Both the position numbers and the translations under genes were made by a program. A stretch of 64,000 bases of DNA, from contig JAJUJC010000004.1 in assembly GCA_029267335.1 (NCBI GenBank), positions 1-64,000 on the forward strand, read 5' to 3'. Numbering within the stretch: position 1 is the first letter of the stretch; each line of letters opens with the position of its first letter. Under the pieces are notes generated by a model. It ran no database searches and was not told the DNA's origin. It saw nothing but the letters and a program-made list of their open reading frames with translations. Positions 49,467 through 59,519 of the stretch are shown here, piece by piece. This DNA comes from Intestinibacillus massiliensis (lineage in GTDB: Bacteria; Bacillota; Clostridia; Oscillospirales; Butyricicoccaceae).

Positions 49467-51833
49467 TTATGCGAGCACTTTCTGTGCGAAATGGATGGAA
49501 CCCATCGCGTCCTTGGAGTAGCAGTCCGCGCCGATGCGATCCGCGTATTCCTGTGTCAGAACCGCGCCGCCGACCATGATCTTGCAATCCGGCTTGTCCT
49601 GGCGCAGCCGACGGATGGTCTCCGCCATACTGGGTACCGTTGTGGTCATGAGCGCGCTCAGACCTACAAGATGCACATCCTCGCGCAGCGCGGTGTCCAC
49701 GATGAGCTGCGGATCGACATCCTTACCCAGGTCGACCACATCGAAACTGTAGTTTTCGAGCAGCACTTTGACGATGTTCTTGCCGATGTCGTGCACATCG
49801 CCCTTGACCGTCGCGAGGATGACCTTGCCGCGCTTTTGCTGCGCACCGCCGTGCTGCGCCAGATGCAGCTTGATGACCTCAAACGCCGCCTTCGCCGCCT
49901 CCGCGCTCATGAGAAGCTGCGGTAGGAACAGCTCGCCCGTTTCAAAGCGTTTGCCCACGCGGTCGAGCGCGGGGATCAGTTCGCCGTCGATGATCGCGAG
50001 CGGCTGCTGCGTGGCGAGCAGCGCGGTAGCAGCGGTATGCGCACGCTCCTGCAAGCCCTTTTCGATCGCCTCACCGAGCGTCATATCCGCTTTTTCGATG
50101 ACGGCAGCGCTCTTGGGCGCATTGCCGTACTGCGCAATGTAGTCCGCACAGTTCTCGTCGATGCCCGCGAGCGCGCGATAGCCGTGATAGGCGCGCATCA
50201 TATCCTCGGAATTAGGGTTGATGATACCGAAATCCAGTCCGTTTTGCAGCGCCATCGTATAGAACGTTGCATTGATCTGCGGACGCTGCGGCAGACCAAA
50301 CGAAATATTGGACACGCCGAGAATGGTCTTGACGCCCAGTTCTTCGCGCACGCGGCGCAGCGCCTCGAGCGTCGTGACCGCGCCGTAGCGATCCGCACTG
50401 ACCGTCATGCACAACACGTCGATGACGATGTCCTTTTTATCGATACCGTAGGTCGCAGCGGTGTCGACGATCTTTTTTGCGACCGCAAAACGTCCCTCTG
50501 CGGTTTCCGGAATGCCGCCCTCATCGAGCGCGAGCCCGACGACCACGCCGCCGTACTTCGCGACGAGCGGAAACACCGCTTCCATATTTTCGCGCTTGCC
50601 GTTGACCGAGTTGACCATGGCTTTACCATTATAATAGCGCAGCGCGCGCTCCATTGCGACGGTATTTGAGGTGTCGATCTGAAGCGGCAGGTCGATGACC
50701 GCCTGCACCTCGCGCATGACACGAACCATCATGTCCGGCTCGTCAATTTCGGGCAGACCGACGTTCACGTCGAGGATGTGCGCGCCGCTGTCCTGCTGTG
50801 CAAAACCCTCGCCGAGGATATAATCGATGTCGCCGTCGCGCAGTGCCTGCTTGAAACGCGATTTGCCGGTCGGATTGATGCGCTCACCGATGATGAGAGG
50901 ACTGTCGCCCGCAACGACTGCGCGCGCGTACGAGGTCACAATGGTATCGTGCCTGGGGACGATCGGTTGGGGCGCAAGGTCTGCGCATGCGGCATGCAGC
51001 GCACGGATATGCTCGGGCGTCGTGCCGCAACACCCGCCGAGCACCCACGCGCCCTGCGCCGCAAAGCCCCGCATGGTCGCGGCAAAGGTGTCCGCGTCGA
51101 TATCATAGGTCGTTTGACCGTTTTCAAACTTGGGCAAACCTGCATTGGGGTTCACGATGACCGGTACGCTCGCATAGCGCAGCAGCTCGGTGACAAACGG
51201 GGTCATCTGCACCGGTCCCAGACCGCAGTTGACGCCGAGTGCATCCACGCCCAGACCCTCGAGCAGCGCGACGACGCCGGGCACATTGCCGCCGGTCAGC
51301 AACTTGCCCTTTTCATCGAATACGACGGTCGCAAACACAGGCAGCTCACAGTGCTCCTTCGCGGCGAGCACCGCGGCTTTTAGCTCGTACGCATCCGACA
51401 TGGTTTCAATGAGCACGAGATCCGCGCCCGCCGCCGCGCCTGCCTCGACCATGTCCGCAAACGCCGCATACGCGTCGTCAAACGACAGATCTCCGAGCGG
51501 CTGCAACAGCTTGCCCGTCGGCCCGATGTCGAGTGCGACCAGCCCGTCCTCCCCCGTCGCGGCGCGGGCGTTCGCGATTGCTGCGGCGATGAGTGCTGCC
51601 GCGTCGTGTCCACTGCCCGCGAGCTTGATCCGGTTCGCGCCGAAGGTGTTCGCGGTCGCGATGTCCGCGCCCGCTTCCCGATATGCGCGGTGGATCTCGG
51701 TCAGCACCTCTGGGTGCTCGGTATTCCACAGCTCGGGAAGTCCGCCGGGCTCCAGACCGCGCTCCTGTAGCAGTGTGCCCATGCCGCCGTCAAAAAAGAC
51801 CACGCGGGTCCCTAATAATTTTCTGATATCCAT
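49467..51833 (-). CDS. metH: Cobalamin-dependent methionine synthase MetH (without reactivation domain)
   Basis: A 788-residue protein. The homocysteine-binding domain spans about 1-290 (FFDGGMGTLLQERGL; zinc Cys in VNCGLGPVQM and GGCCGTTPEHI); the pterin-binding domain about 310-570 (IGERINPTGKSRFKQAL); the cobalamin module about 585-788 (VKGDVHDIGKNIV holds the His ligand of cobalt). The usual C-terminal SAM-binding reactivation domain is missing but is encoded as a separate gene just upstream, the normal arrangement in many Clostridia. ATG 51833 is chosen over the longer frame. Confidence 0.96.
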   Translation of the reverse strand: MDIRKLLGTRVVFFDGGMGTLLQERGLEPGGLPELWNTEHPEVLTEIHRAYREAGADIATANTFGANRIKLAGSGHDAAALIAAAIANARAATGEDGLVALDIGPTGKLLQPLGDLSFDDAYAAFADMVEAGAAAGADLVLIETMSDAYELKAAVLAAKEHCELPVFATVVFDEKGKLLTGGNVPGVVALLEGLGVDALGVNCGLGPVQMTPFVTELLRYASVPVIVNPNAGLPKFENGQTTYDIDADTFAATMRGFAAQGAWVLGGCCGTTPEHIRALHAACADLAPQPIVPRHDTIVTSYARAVVAGDSPLIIGERINPTGKSRFKQALRDGDIDYILGEGFAQQDSGAHILDVNVGLPEIDEPDMMVRVMREVQAVIDLPLQIDTSNTVAMERALRYYNGKAMVNSVNGKRENMEAVFPLVAKYGGVVVGLALDEGGIPETAEGRFAVAKKIVDTAATYGIDKKDIVIDVLCMTVSADRYGAVTTLEALRRVREELGVKTILGVSNISFGLPQRPQINATFYTMALQNGLDFGIINPNSEDMMRAYHGYRALAGIDENCADYIAQYGNAPKSAAVIEKADMTLGEAIEKGLQERAHTAATALLATQQPLAIIDGELIPALDRVGKRFETGELFLPQLLMSAEAAKAAFEVIKLHLAQHGGAQQKRGKVILATVKGDVHDIGKNIVKVLLENYSFDVVDLGKDVDPQLIVDTALREDVHLVGLSALMTTTVPSMAETIRRLRQDKPDCKIMVGGAVLTQEYADRIGADCYSKDAMGSIHFAQKVLA

Positions 51834-51834
51834 A

Positions 51835-52476
51835 TTAACTCCTTCTGAACGCACAATCCAGCTTTGCGCAGGCTTCACAGCCCGCGATATGGCATTTTTC
51901 GTCTGTGGGAGACAACCCCATGATCGCGGTCACGGATTTGCCCGGCACGAGTGCCATCCCTTCCGTCACGGTCAGACCGATGCGGCGCGGCGTATCGAGT
52001 ACGCGCGTGAGCGCGGGCTGATATTCAATAGAAAAATCGCCGTAGCCCGGGCTGAAGCGCGGACGCACGAACAAGCCGCGCGCGTGCGCCTGCGCGGTGA
52101 TCTCGAGCTGACAGGTGTCGCAGTATTCCTCGATATATGCGGCGGCAGCCGCCTGCATTACCGCAGCGCGACTCATTTGCATGTGCGAATAGCGCGCGAT
52201 GAGCCGATCGACCGCAGGGCCGAGCGTCGCGGCGAACAGCACGATCTCGCTGCATCCGCGCAGGTTTTTGCCGAGGTTGCGGCTTGTGACGGTCAGCCCG
52301 CCGAAATACAGCGTGTCCTCCTCCCGCGTGAGCGGAAAGATGCGGTGCACGCTCTTACATGCGGCGTGCTGCTCCAAATCGCGCAGGCACTGCTCCGCAA
52401 GCTGTGCGGTCGCCTCGTCGGGCGGCGTCGCACCGTAACCGAGATAACGAAAAATTTCGCGCCGATTGATCTCCAT
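51835..52476 (-). CDS. Methionine synthase reactivation-domain protein
   Basis: A 213-residue stand-alone homologue of the SAM-binding activation domain of MetH (RFSPGYGDFSIEYQPAL; LTVTEGMALVPGKSVTAIMG; C-terminal CHIAGCEACAKLDCAFR). It re-methylates cob(II)alamin so that inactive MetH can be rescued. It sits between metF and metH; its ATG overlaps the metF stop (TGATG) and one base separates it from metH. Confidence 0.92.
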   Translation of the reverse strand: MEINRREIFRYLGYGATPPDEATAQLAEQCLRDLEQHAACKSVHRIFPLTREEDTLYFGGLTVTSRNLGKNLRGCSEIVLFAATLGPAVDRLIARYSHMQMSRAAVMQAAAAAYIEEYCDTCQLEITAQAHARGLFVRPRFSPGYGDFSIEYQPALTRVLDTPRRIGLTVTEGMALVPGKSVTAIMGLSPTDEKCHIAGCEACAKLDCAFRRS

Positions 52477-53351
52477 CACTGCTTGTCCCCGATGATATAC
52501 GACAGGTTCTCTACGATCGCCGCCGCGACCTCCGGACGGTTCATCGAGTAAATATGGATCGCACGCACACCGTTTGCGATGAGGTCGATGATCTGCTCAG
52601 TGGCATAGGCGATGCCCGCCTGCCGCATTGCGTCGGGCTTATCGCTCCACTTGTCGACGATCATCTTAAAACGCGTGGGCAGGTAGGTACCCGACAGCTC
52701 ACACGCGCGTGCGATCTGCTTGCCGTTGATGACCGGCATGATGCCCGCCACGACAGGCACCGTAATGCCGCGCTCGCGGATGCGATACAGGAAGTTATAC
52801 AGGACATTGTTGTCAAAGAACATCTGCGTCGTCAGAAAATCCACGCCGCAGTCGACCTTATGCTTGAGGTGCGCGATGTCATCCTCTTTGTGCTCACATT
52901 CGGTGTGTCCCTCCGGGTAGCACGCCGCACCGATACAGAAATCGCCGCGCGATTTGATCTCGCTGACTAGCTCGCTCGCGTAGCGGTACTGCTCGGGGAG
53001 CGGAAACGCCGCATCCTTTGGGATGTCCCCGCGCAGCGCAAGCACGTTTTCGATGCCGCATGCGCGCATCGCGTCGAGCTGATGCGCGACCTCCTCGCGG
53101 GTCGATGACACACAGGTCAAGTGTGCGAGCGCGGTCATGCCCAGATCGTTCTGCACATGGGATGCGATCTTGACTGTATTTTTACTGGTGCCGCCGCCCG
53201 CACCGTAAGTCACGCTCATAAAATCAGGACGCAGACCGGACATTCGATCGACCGCGTTGATGACCGTATCAAACGCGGAATCGTTCTTCGGTGGAAAGGC
53301 TTCGAGAGACAGGGTCACGCGATCCTGCTTCAGAATGTCGATAATTTTCAT
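52476..53351 (-). CDS. metF: 5,10-Methylenetetrahydrofolate reductase MetF
   Basis: A 291-residue FAD-dependent TIM barrel. SLEAFPPKND has the catalytic Glu; SVTYGAGGGTSKNT and LALRGDIPKDA, QMFFDNNVLYNF and PVVAGIMPVINGKQ are family motifs. It supplies methyl-THF to MetH in the same operon. The minus-strand promoter TTGCAT-N18-TATACT is at 53411-53440. No SAM riboswitch or S-box is visible in the leader. Confidence 0.96.
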   Translation of the reverse strand: MKIIDILKQDRVTLSLEAFPPKNDSAFDTVINAVDRMSGLRPDFMSVTYGAGGGTSKNTVKIASHVQNDLGMTALAHLTCVSSTREEVAHQLDAMRACGIENVLALRGDIPKDAAFPLPEQYRYASELVSEIKSRGDFCIGAACYPEGHTECEHKEDDIAHLKHKVDCGVDFLTTQMFFDNNVLYNFLYRIRERGITVPVVAGIMPVINGKQIARACELSGTYLPTRFKMIVDKWSDKPDAMRQAGIAYATEQIIDLIANGVRAIHIYSMNRPEVAAAIVENLSYIIGDKQ

Positions 53352-53410
53352 GTTGTTCCCTCTTTCCGGTCTTTCGTACTGTAGCAGCCTGAATTATGGC
53401 TATGATTTAT

Positions 53411-53440
53411 AGTATATCACGCGCGCGCATCGTCATGCAA
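53411..53440 (-). promoter_or_regulatory. Promoter of the metF-metH operon
   Basis: TTGCAT (53435-53440), 18 bases, TATACT (53411-53416) on the minus strand. Confidence 0.55.
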
Positions 53441-53494
53441 CCGTCAGATTGACCGCAAAAGCACACGAAGAGGCGTGAATTTTTGCTGTATTTC

Positions 53495-53523
53495 TTGCAT
53501 TCGGTTTTTTCATGTGATATGAT
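53495..53523 (+). promoter_or_regulatory. Promoter of the alanine symporter gene
   Basis: TTGCAT (53495-53500), 17 bases, TATGAT (53518-53523), 46 bases before the ATG. Confidence 0.7.
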
Positions 53524-53569
53524 TGCAAGTGGCTTTATGAAAGCCTATGCGGCAAAAGGGAGATCATCT

Positions 53570-54922
53570 ATGGATTTGTTTTTTAAAATCAACGAAACCA
53601 TCAATCGCTTTGTTTGGGGACCGGTCATGATCGTGCTTTTGATGGGCACGGGACTGTTCTTCACCCTGCGCAGCCACGGGCTGCAATTTCGGCGCTTCGG
53701 CTACATTATGAAGGAAAAGGTCGGCCGTCTGTTCACGGGCGGCGCGGGCAAGGACATCGCGGACGGCGCGGTCTCCCCGTTTCAGGCGCTGACCACCGCG
53801 CTCGCGGGCACGATCGGCACGGGTAACATCGTCGGCGTCGCGACCGCGATCACGACCGGCGGCCCCGGCGCGATCTTTTGGATGTGGATATCCGCAGTTG
53901 TCGGCATGATGACAAAATACGCCGAAATCGTACTTTCGGTGCACTTTCGTGAACGCAACAGCAAAAACGAGTGGCGCGGCGGTCCGATGTACTATATTGA
54001 GCGTGGTCTGAACCTCAAATGGCTCGCCACGATCTTTGCGGCGTTTGCATTCTGCGCGACGCTCGGCACGGGCAACCTGACACAGATCAACGCGATCGCG
54101 ACCTCGATGAAATCCACCTTCCACATTCCGCCCCTCGTGACGGGCATCGTGGTCGCCGTGCTCATCGCGGTCGTCATTCTGGGCGGTGTCAAGCGCATCG
54201 GCAGCATTTCGGAAAAGGTCGTGCCGTTCATGTCGCTGTTCTATGTGATGGGTGCGATCGCGGTACTGTTCATCAACCGTGCCGCTCTGGTGCCCTCGCT
54301 CGCGCTCATCTTCCGCTCCGCGTTTACCCCGACCGCTGCGGTTGGCGGCTTCCTCGGTGCAGGCGTCATGAAGGCGATCCAGATGGGTATGGCGCGCGGC
54401 ATCTTCTCGAACGAAGCCGGTCTGGGCACCGCGCCCATTGCGCATGCCGCTGCAGATACCGAGCAGCCGGTCGAGCAGGGTATGTGGGGCGTGTTCGAGG
54501 TGTTTATGGACACCATTCTCGTGTGCACCTGCACCGCGCTCATCATCCTGACGAGTGGTCTGTGGTCCTCCGGTATCGACGGCGCAAACCTGACCATGGC
54601 GGCATTTTCGCAGGCGCTGCCGCACGTCGGCGCATTCATCATCACGATCTCGCTATTTTTCTTTGCGTTGTCCACGATGCTCGGCTGGTCGTATTACGGC
54701 GAAAAATGCTTCGAGTATCTGTTTGGCGAGCGCTTTGTCAACGTGTACCGCATCGCATTCGTGCTCGTCACGGTGCTCGGCTCGGTCGTCGAGCTGCGCG
54801 TCGTGTGGGCTGTCTCGGACACGCTCAACGGCTTAATGGCGATCCCGAACCTCATCGGTCTGCTCGGTCTGTCCGGCGTCGTGCTGCGGCTGACCAAGGG
54901 CTACTTCGGGGAGAAAATGTAA
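53570..54922 (+). CDS. Sodium:alanine symporter (AlsT/AGCS family)
   Basis: A 450-residue transporter with 10-11 membrane segments. INETINRFVWGPVMIVLLMG, TALAGTIGTGNIVGVATAIT, WRGGPMYYIERGL and GMARGIFSNEAGLGTAPIAH are the AGCS signature. It imports alanine or glycine, possibly glutamine, with sodium. GGGAG precedes ATG 53570. Confidence 0.94.
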   Translation: MDLFFKINETINRFVWGPVMIVLLMGTGLFFTLRSHGLQFRRFGYIMKEKVGRLFTGGAGKDIADGAVSPFQALTTALAGTIGTGNIVGVATAITTGGPGAIFWMWISAVVGMMTKYAEIVLSVHFRERNSKNEWRGGPMYYIERGLNLKWLATIFAAFAFCATLGTGNLTQINAIATSMKSTFHIPPLVTGIVVAVLIAVVILGGVKRIGSISEKVVPFMSLFYVMGAIAVLFINRAALVPSLALIFRSAFTPTAAVGGFLGAGVMKAIQMGMARGIFSNEAGLGTAPIAHAAADTEQPVEQGMWGVFEVFMDTILVCTCTALIILTSGLWSSGIDGANLTMAAFSQALPHVGAFIITISLFFFALSTMLGWSYYGEKCFEYLFGERFVNVYRIAFVLVTVLGSVVELRVVWAVSDTLNGLMAIPNLIGLLGLSGVVLRLTKGYFGEKM

Positions 54923-54930
54923 TTTTACAT

Positions 54931-54970
54931 GCAAAAAGGCGGCTGGCCAATCGGACAGCCGCCTTTTTGC
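54931..54970 (+). terminator. Terminator after the alanine symporter
   Basis: A perfect 15-bp stem (54931-54945 with 54956-54970) with a T run. Confidence 0.92.
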
Positions 54971-55270
54971 AACGTGCTGTTACAGGCCCGGCATATTGCC
55001 CATGGCACTGTGCATCTCGGGACTGAGCATGCCGAAGATCATCGCAATATAGGGGACGACGGATAGATCGCTACGATCACCATATAAATTCCACCAAAAA
55101 TACCAGCGAATTTACCCAGCGCCCCCACGCCCCAGATCTCGGACGAGCAATTATGCCATGCGTGTAAACGCACGCGCGACCACGCGAGAACTCGAAGCAT
55201 TATCGCTTGCGGTCAATCAGATGGCGGGCACACTGGAGCAGCTGCGCTGCCGGTCGGCGCATCGGGCAGG
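54971..55270. pseudogene. Decayed gene fragments
   Basis: Minus strand near 54984-55060 reads VVPYIAMIFGMLSPEMHSAM then GNMPGL and a stop, the tail of an unidentified membrane protein with no start. Plus strand near 55153-55270 reads MRVNARATTRELEALSLAVN, QMAGTLEQLR, reminiscent of a HAMP segment from a sensor kinase. Both are short and broken. Remnants of lost genes; identities uncertain. Confidence 0.4.
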
Positions 55271-55301
55271 TGCTTGACCGTGCCCCCGCCCCATTGACGG
55301 T

Positions 55302-55670
55302 TCAGCGCAGCCATCGTTTGAGCAGCAAACCGAGCACAAGCAGCCAAAACAATACGATCGGCACGGCAAAATACCATTTTTTCGGTCTGCCGTCCGCCCA
55401 TAGCCCGCGCGCCTGTTCATGGCACCGTTTCCACACGGCACGCGGGATCAGCTTGACCGTTAAAACGATGAGGACAGGCAGCACAAGCACATCATCCAAG
55501 TACCCGAGCACCGGAATAAAATCTGGAATGAGGTCGATCGGCGAGAGCGCATACGCGAGTGTCAGCCCCGCGAGCAGCTTCGCCGACAGCGGCGTATCCG
55601 GCTGCCGCAGGCACAAATACAGTGCGGGCAGCTCGGTTTTTAACTGTTTTACCCGCTGTGTCCAACGCAT
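55302..55670 (-). CDS. YkvA-like DUF1232 membrane protein
   Basis: A 122-residue protein. The DUF1232 core YALSPIDLIPDFIPVLGYLDD lies at about residues 38-58, followed by a hydrophobic stretch and a second C-terminal membrane helix (VPIVLFWLLVLGLLL). Function unknown; widespread in bacteria. GAGGGGAGG precedes ATG 55670. Confidence 0.88.
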   Translation of the reverse strand: MRWTQRVKQLKTELPALYLCLRQPDTPLSAKLLAGLTLAYALSPIDLIPDFIPVLGYLDDVLVLPVLIVLTVKLIPRAVWKRCHEQARGLWADGRPKKWYFAVPIVLFWLLVLGLLLKRWLR

Positions 55671-55711
55671 CACTGCACGCCTCCCCTCGATTTCAATACC
55701 CATAAAAAGCA

Positions 55712-55743
55712 AAAAAGACTTGTTTTTTCAAACAAGTCTTTTT
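55712..55743 (-). terminator. Terminator after tRNA-Ala
   Basis: A 14-bp stem (55712-55725 with 55730-55743), T run on the minus strand, six bases from the tRNA end. Confidence 0.9.
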
Positions 55744-55748
55744 CTCTT

Positions 55749-55824
55749 TGGTGGAGATAAGCGGGATCGAACCGCTGACCTCCTGCATGCCATGCAGGCG
55801 CTCTCCCAGCTGAGCTATACCCCC
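55749..55824 (-). tRNA. tRNA-Ala (anticodon GGC)
   Basis: A 76-nt cloverleaf on the minus strand with encoded CCA. Acceptor GGGGGTA/TATCTCC includes G-U pairs; anticodon stem CCTGC/GCAGG encloses ATGGCAT, giving GGC; T-arm contains GGTTCGATCCC. Confidence 0.95.
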
Positions 55825-55918
55825 AAGGATACGGTCGATTGGAACACCGTTCCTGTCGACGTTCCTTATTATATCGTATGCCAATGGGGGCTGTCAATCG
55901 TTTTATCACAAATTTCGT

Positions 55919-57238
55919 TTATTCCTCGGTAAAAAGCTGACGCCCAGTCAGGTGCAAAATAAGCTGCTGCGCGGTACGGCCGGACACACCGCCGTGGCGC
56001 ACTGCCCACTTATTCGCCTCGCGGTCAAGCTCGGCTTCGGAGAGCGTGATGGACGGCTCGCGCGCGGCAAGTTCACGCACGATGTGGAAGTATTCCTTCT
56101 GGCTCGGCGCAGAATAGTTGATTGCGACGCCAAAACGCGCGGCGAGCGACAGCTTTTCCTGCATCGTGTCCGAGCGGTGCAGCTCATCCTGCGACATATC
56201 TGAGCGATCCGACCAGGTCTCGCGGATGAGATGGCGGCGGTTCGAGGTCGCATAGATGAGCACATTGTCCGGTCGGGTCTCCAGTCCGCCCTCGATGACC
56301 GCCTTGAGATACTTGTACTCGATCTCAAACTCTTCAAACGACAGGTCATCCATATAGATAATAAAGCGATAATTGCGGTGTTTGATGCGCGCGATCACCG
56401 CAGACAGATCCTTGAACTGGTGCTTATAAATTTCGATCATGCGCAGCCCCTGCGGATAATACGCGTTGAGGATCGCTTTGATACTGGTCGACTTGCCTGT
56501 GCCCGCATCACCGAAGAGCAGACAGTTATTCGCCTTACCGCCCGCGACAAACGCTTCGGTGTTTTCGATGAGCATCTGCTTTTGAATTTGATAGCCGACC
56601 AGATCGTCGAGCCGCACATCGTCGGTGTTCTTGATCGCCTCAAGACACAGCTCCGCGTCATCCTCGTGCAGGATGCGAAACGCCTTGTTCAGCCCAAACA
56701 TGCCCACGCCGTGTTCTCGGTAAAAGTCCGTAACGACCGTGAACACCTCATTTTCGTCCTGTGCCGCGTCGATCTCCCGCGCAAGCAGTTTGACCTTATC
56801 GCTCACGCTTTTATTATAGCGCTGCTCCTTTTTGGGAATGGCGTGATAGTGCCGCACGACCGAGAAGCAGTCGATGCCGAGCGCGTGTTCGAGCGCAGAA
56901 AAATCGTATTCAAATAGGTTCTTAAAAATGCGGAAATCCGATTTGGCAAAGGCGTTGACCGAGCCGTCAGTCGCGCCGGATTTTTCGCAGGTGATGGAAA
57001 ACGGATTTTCATTCGTCGCGAGCAGATACGCCAGATAACAGTGCCACAGATTGTTGTCAAAGCCGTACTGTGTGGACAGGTCGAGCAGCTTATTGATCTC
57101 ACCGTAAATCCGGCTGACGAGTGCTTCCCGCTGATAATCGCCGTGATCGAGTGCCTCGCAGCAGTCTGCAAGTGCGCGCAGAATGGAATGTTCCCCGAGA
57201 TTGCGATAAATGACCAGTCGGGAGATGTCGCGATACAT
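55919..57238 (-). CDS. DUF815-family AAA ATPase
   Basis: A 439-residue ATPase. Walker [16 protein letters not shown] is at about residues 248-262; [14 protein letters not shown] is Walker [16 protein letters not shown] is the sensor-like motif typical of DUF815. The N-terminal 190 residues are helical. Cellular role undefined. AT-rich upstream sequence contains no regulator site I recognise. Confidence 0.9.
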   Translation of the reverse strand: MYRDISRLVIYRNLGEHSILRALADCCEALDHGDYQREALVSRIYGEINKLLDLSTQYGFDNNLWHCYLAYLLATNENPFSITCEKSGATDGSVNAFAKSDFRIFKNLFEYDFSALEHALGIDCFSVVRHYHAIPKKEQRYNKSVSDKVKLLAREIDAAQDENEVFTVVTDFYREHGVGMFGLNKAFRILHEDDAELCLEAIKNTDDVRLDDLVGYQIQKQMLIENTEAFVAGGKANNCLLFGDAGTGKSTSIKAILNAYYPQGLRMIEIYKHQFKDLSAVIARIKHRNYRFIIYMDDLSFEEFEIEYKYLKAVIEGGLETRPDNVLIYATSNRRHLIRETWSDRSDMSQDELHRSDTMQEKLSLAARFGVAINYSAPSQKEYFHIVRELAAREPSITLSEAELDREANKWAVRHGGVSGRTAQQLILHLTGRQLFTEE

Positions 57239-57304
57239 ATTCCAAAACCCCTTTGCATCGAATGTTTTTTTCCATTATACACCCGTATTCCTGCCACCGC
57301 AAAG

Positions 57305-57344
57305 TAAAAAACAGAGACCGCCTGCCAATAGACGGTCTCTGTTT
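57305..57344 (-). terminator. Terminator after the metal ATPase
   Basis: A perfect 12-bp stem (57309-57320 with 57333-57344) and six T on the minus strand. Confidence 0.9.
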
Positions 57345-57350
57345 GCCGAA

Positions 57351-59246
57351 TTATTTGTCGTTTTCCACATGCAGTGCGCGCATGGCGTTTAAAATCGCGA
57401 TGATGGCGACGCCGACATCGGCAAATACCGCTTCCCACATGTTCGCAACTCCCGCTGCGCCGAGCAGCAGCACGAGTGCCTTCACACCAAGTGCAAACGC
57501 AATGTTTTGCTTGGCGATACACAGTGTTTTGCGCGAAATGCGCATCGCAGTCGCGATTTTCGAGGGCTGATCGTCCATGAGCACGATGTCTGCCGCTTCG
57601 ATCGCCGCGTCCGAGCCCATGCCGCCCATCGCGATGCCGACATCCGCACGCGACAGCACAGGTGCGTCGTTGATACCGTCCCCGACGAACGCGAGCCGTC
57701 CGGACGTATGTGTCAGCAGCTCTTCGACCGCAGTGACCTTGTCCGCAGGCAGCAGCTCCGCGCGGAACTCGTCAAGTCCCAGCTCGCCCGCGACCGCCTG
57801 TGCGACCGCCTTGCTGTCGCCGGTCAGCATGACCGTCTTGCGCACGCCTGCCGCCTTGAGTGCGCCGATTGCACGCGCGGCATCGGGCTTGACTTCGTCG
57901 GAAATGATGATATGACCCGCATAGAATCCTTCGATCGTCACATGAACGCTCGTGCCGGGCAGATCGCACGCATGCCACGACGCGCCCTCACGCTCCATCA
58001 GGCGGCTGTTGCCTGCGCACACCACGCGCCCGTCGACCTTGGCACGCACGCCGTGCCCTGCGATCTCCTCGACGGCAGAAAGACGCGCCGCGTCGATCGG
58101 TTTCCCGTATGCCTGCTTGAGCGAAAGCGAGATCGGATGATCGGAGTAGCTTTCCGCGAGCGCCGCGCATTCGAGCAGCTCTTCGGGCGATACGCCCTCG
58201 GTCGGATGAATCGCGGACACGCGGAACGAGCCTTGCGTCAGCGTGCCGGTCTTGTCAAACACGATGGTATCGGTCTGGGCAAGCGTTTCCATATACGCCG
58301 CGCCCTTGACCAGAATACCGCACTTGGATGCGCCGCCGATGCCGCCGAAGAAGCTGAGCGGCACGGAAATCACAAGTGCGCACGGGCACGAAATAACGAG
58401 GAAGATGAGCGCACGGTGCAGCCAGTCGGTCCACACCGTACCCGCGAGGAATGCAGGCTGCGCTGCCGCGGGCACGAACGCCAATGCAAGAGACGGCAGC
58501 AGCGTGAGCACCACCGCTGCAATGACGACCGCAGGGGTATAATACCGCGCAAAACGCGTGATGAAATTCTCGGTCTTTGCCTTCTTTTCGCTCGCATTTT
58601 CGACCAGATCGAGGATCTTCGCCACGGTCGACTGTCCAAATTCCTTGGTCGTGCGCACGCGCAGCAGACCGGATAGGTTGACACAGCCGCTGATGATCGT
58701 GTCACCCGCGGACACATCACGCGGTGCGGATTCGCCCGTCAGGGCCGCGGTATCGAGCGCGCTTGCGCCCTCCACGATCACGCCGTCGATCGGCACGCGC
58801 TCGCCCGCCTTGATCACGATGACATCCCCGATCGCGACCTCCTCGGGGTCGACCTCAGCGAGCTGTCCATCGACCTCAATATTCGCATAATCGGGACGGA
58901 TGTCCATGAGCGCCGCAATGGAGCGGCGGGATTTGCCGACCGCATAGCTCTGAAACAGCTCACCCACCTGATAAAACAGCATGACTGCGACACCCTCAGG
59001 ATATTCGCCGGTCGCAAACGCCCCCACAGTTGCAAGCGCCATCAGGAACTTTTCGTCAAATATCTGCCTGTTCGCGATACCGTGCACCGCGCCCCACAGT
59101 ACATCCCAGCCAATGACCACATAGGGCACCAGATAGGCGAGCATCGTGACGAGCGGGGACAAGTGCGGCGTCAGCACGCGAATGAGCACATAGAGCACTG
59201 CTGCCATGAGGATACGCCGCAGCATCTTTTTCTGCTTTTTCGTCAT
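57351..59246 (-). CDS. Zn/Cd/Pb-exporting P1B-type ATPase
   Basis: A 631-residue heavy-metal P-type ATPase without an N-terminal metal-binding domain. ALTGESAPRDV is the actuator motif; SCPCALVISVPLSF has the transmembrane CPC metal site; DKTGTLTQG carries the phosphorylated Asp; VGDGINDAPVLSRADVGIAMG is the hinge. The last helices contain DVGVAIIAILNAMRAL, which fits the ZntA/CadA group. The missing metal-binding domain is the separate small protein encoded upstream (24 bases). I use ATG 59246; the frame also extends to a TTG. Confidence 0.93.
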   Translation of the reverse strand: MTKKQKKMLRRILMAAVLYVLIRVLTPHLSPLVTMLAYLVPYVVIGWDVLWGAVHGIANRQIFDEKFLMALATVGAFATGEYPEGVAVMLFYQVGELFQSYAVGKSRRSIAALMDIRPDYANIEVDGQLAEVDPEEVAIGDVIVIKAGERVPIDGVIVEGASALDTAALTGESAPRDVSAGDTIISGCVNLSGLLRVRTTKEFGQSTVAKILDLVENASEKKAKTENFITRFARYYTPAVVIAAVVLTLLPSLALAFVPAAAQPAFLAGTVWTDWLHRALIFLVISCPCALVISVPLSFFGGIGGASKCGILVKGAAYMETLAQTDTIVFDKTGTLTQGSFRVSAIHPTEGVSPEELLECAALAESYSDHPISLSLKQAYGKPIDAARLSAVEEIAGHGVRAKVDGRVVCAGNSRLMEREGASWHACDLPGTSVHVTIEGFYAGHIIISDEVKPDAARAIGALKAAGVRKTVMLTGDSKAVAQAVAGELGLDEFRAELLPADKVTAVEELLTHTSGRLAFVGDGINDAPVLSRADVGIAMGGMGSDAAIEAADIVLMDDQPSKIATAMRISRKTLCIAKQNIAFALGVKALVLLLGAAGVANMWEAVFADVGVAIIAILNAMRALHVENDK

Positions 59247-59270
59247 CGGAAACCTGTCTTTCAATCGGGT

Positions 59271-59489
59271 TTAAAATTCTACGTCGCAGCCGGAATCGAT
59301 CTTCTTCACCGCCTTGACGATCTCCTTCTGAATCGCGTCCATACGCGCGTCGTCGGCATCAAGGGTCAACTTCTGTGACAGAAAATTGACCTGCGCACTC
59401 TTGACGCCGTCGATCTTTTTAATCGCTTCTTCCATCTTGGCGGCGCAGTTGGCGCAGTCCAGATCCACCATATCGTAACGCTTTTTCAT
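59271..59489 (-). CDS. Heavy-metal-associated (HMA) domain protein
   Basis: A 72-residue ferredoxin-like HMA protein. DLDCANCAAKMEEAIKKIDG bears the CxxC metal-binding loop at residues about 13-16; an acidic C-terminus (DSGCDVEF) adds another Cys. It likely delivers or senses metal for the adjacent ATPase. GGAGGG precedes ATG 59489. Confidence 0.92.
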   Translation of the reverse strand: MKKRYDMVDLDCANCAAKMEEAIKKIDGVKSAQVNFLSQKLTLDADDARMDAIQKEIVKAVKKIDSGCDVEF

Positions 59490-59519
59490 GATAATACCCT
59501 CCAAAAATATAAATTCAGC

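Noticed and set aside
53352-53482. SAM riboswitch upstream of metF
   Set aside because: The leader is only about 55 bases after the predicted start and lacks S-box motifs.
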